Below are positions 13,573-14,073 of a DNA stretch of 14,073 nt, piece after piece (position 1 is the first letter of the stretch; each line of letters starts with the position of its first letter). The position numbers and the translations under genes are program-made. The notes beneath the pieces are model-generated. The model did no database searches. It saw nothing but the letters and a program-made list of their open reading frames with translations, and was not told where the DNA came from. The stretch is from the NCBI GenBank assembly GCA_020199975.1, contig JAIVJP010000043.1, positions 1-14,073 of the forward strand, given 5' to 3'. Source of the stretch: Acidobacteriota bacterium. Its GTDB lineage: Bacteria > Acidobacteriota > Blastocatellia > Pyrinomonadales > Pyrinomonadaceae.

Positions 13573-13802
13573 TAGACTTGCTCAGCCGCCGCGACCAGGT
13601 CACGTCGGTAGCACTTTTCATTGACCCTATGGGCAACTTCGACAGCAGCTACGCTTAGTTCTGTTGGCGAGCTCGTAACCGCCGCACAGTAGATTCGCAC
13701 GCCTTCCACTGAGCAAACATTGGGCCACAAAGCTTTATTCCCTTTGCCGACCGAAATCCCCCTTTTAATAGGTATTTGGCCTAATCCATCCAAAACCCTC
13801 AA
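13572..13802 (-). CDS. Small uncertain frame upstream of the response regulator
   Basis: This 76-codon frame opens at TTG (13802) and ends in TAATG overlapping the response-regulator start. The stretch VEGVRIYCAAVTSSPTELSV followed by AAVEVAHRVNEKCYRRDLV has plausible protein composition, while the first 20 residues are less convincing. No clear ribosome-binding site or known domain is seen. It may be a small gene coupled to the regulator, or non-coding leader. Confidence 0.35.
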   Translation of the reverse strand: MRVLDGLGQIPIKRGISVGKGNKALWPNVCSVEGVRIYCAAVTSSPTELSVAAVEVAHRVNEKCYRRDLVAAAEQV

Positions 13803-13830
13803 CTAGCGGTCTGAGATCCAGACTCGCATT

Positions 13831-14073
13831 CTAGACTCTGGACGAGTTGAGTTGATACTTCTTAATTTTCTGATACAGCGAGCTTCGCGGTATGCCTAAT
13901 CTTGAGGCCGCCTTCTCTACTCGCCCCTCTTCCTCGTGCAAGACTCGCTCAATGTGCTGCTTCTCTAGCTCGTTGAGAGTCAAAGTCGAGTCGAGATATG
14001 AGGCCCGATGCCTCGCGTGGCCGTCGAAGTGGAGGTCCTGCAACCGGATATTTTTTTGTTCACTTAGCAGTAC
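13831..14073 (-). CDS. Sigma54-dependent (NtrC-type) regulator, C-terminal end
   Basis: The frame is open to the right edge, so the gene starts outside the window. The visible 80 residues begin VLLSEQKNIRLQDLHF, which matches the end of the AAA+ domain of NtrC-family activators (usually ...ERAVLLS...I..EDL). They end in a Fis-type helix-turn-helix: LTLNELEKQHIERVLHEEEG, then VEKAASRLGIPRSSLYQKIKKY. The family binds enhancer sites and activates sigma54 RNA polymerase by ATP hydrolysis. The receiver and AAA+ domains are not visible. A TTG at 14043 is not a real start. It is probably the first gene of the minus-strand group that includes the response regulator. Confidence 0.85.
   Translation of the reverse strand, partial: VLLSEQKNIRLQDLHFDGHARHRASYLDSTLTLNELEKQHIERVLHEEEGRVEKAASRLGIPRSSLYQKIKKYQLNSSRV

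Overview
The window is a bacterial chromosome segment of moderate GC content. It looks like a soil bacterium, probably Acidobacteriota (Blastocatellia-like) and less likely Verrucomicrobiota. The grounds are the style of the ImuB and DnaE2 proteins, the LexA, the long IS110-type transposase, and the many short-unit inverted repeats. This placement is an inference; no rRNA or other phylogenetic marker is present.

Layout. Positions 1-1361 (minus) hold an almost complete IS110-family transposase running off the left edge. About 400 bp of structured non-coding DNA upstream of it (1362-1769) is where IS110-group elements place their bridge RNA. Next, on plus, are a two-domain VOC (glyoxalase-fold) protein (1770-2576) and an EamA/DMT transporter (2755-3648). 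Two small hypothetical reading frames on minus (3626-4082) lead to the centre of the window.

The centre (4190-11564) is an SOS mutagenesis island: lexA (minus, with a good sigma70-type promoter), a 271-bp MITE-like nested palindrome, udgX (minus; covalent uracil-DNA-binding glycosylase, frameshifted), then divergently imuA, imuB and dnaE2 (plus). LexA would repress. ImuA, ImuB and DnaE2 would form the translesion mutasome, in which a catalytically inactive Y-family protein bridges to the error-prone polymerase. UdgX would trap or excise uracil. Only lexA and imuA look undamaged. udgX has a +1 frameshift, imuB appears to lack about 100 residues, and dnaE2 is split by a large purine-strand inverted repeat that seems to have replaced conserved sequence. 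These lesions are either real decay or assembly errors at repeats; the sequence alone cannot decide.

At least four families of 7-8-nt-unit repeats (CCAAAGT, GTCAGTT, ATTGGCA, GGGGAGA types), mostly in head-to-head inverted pairs, are concentrated in this island. Several are translated inside imuB and dnaE2.

The right part holds a DUF1761-type membrane protein (11795-12235), a run of three perfect stem-loops (12259-12356), an unrecognised basic protein (12426-13091), and a minus-strand regulatory group: the C-terminal end of a sigma54-dependent (NtrC-type) regulator at the right edge, a small uncertain frame, and a stand-alone receiver-domain response regulator.
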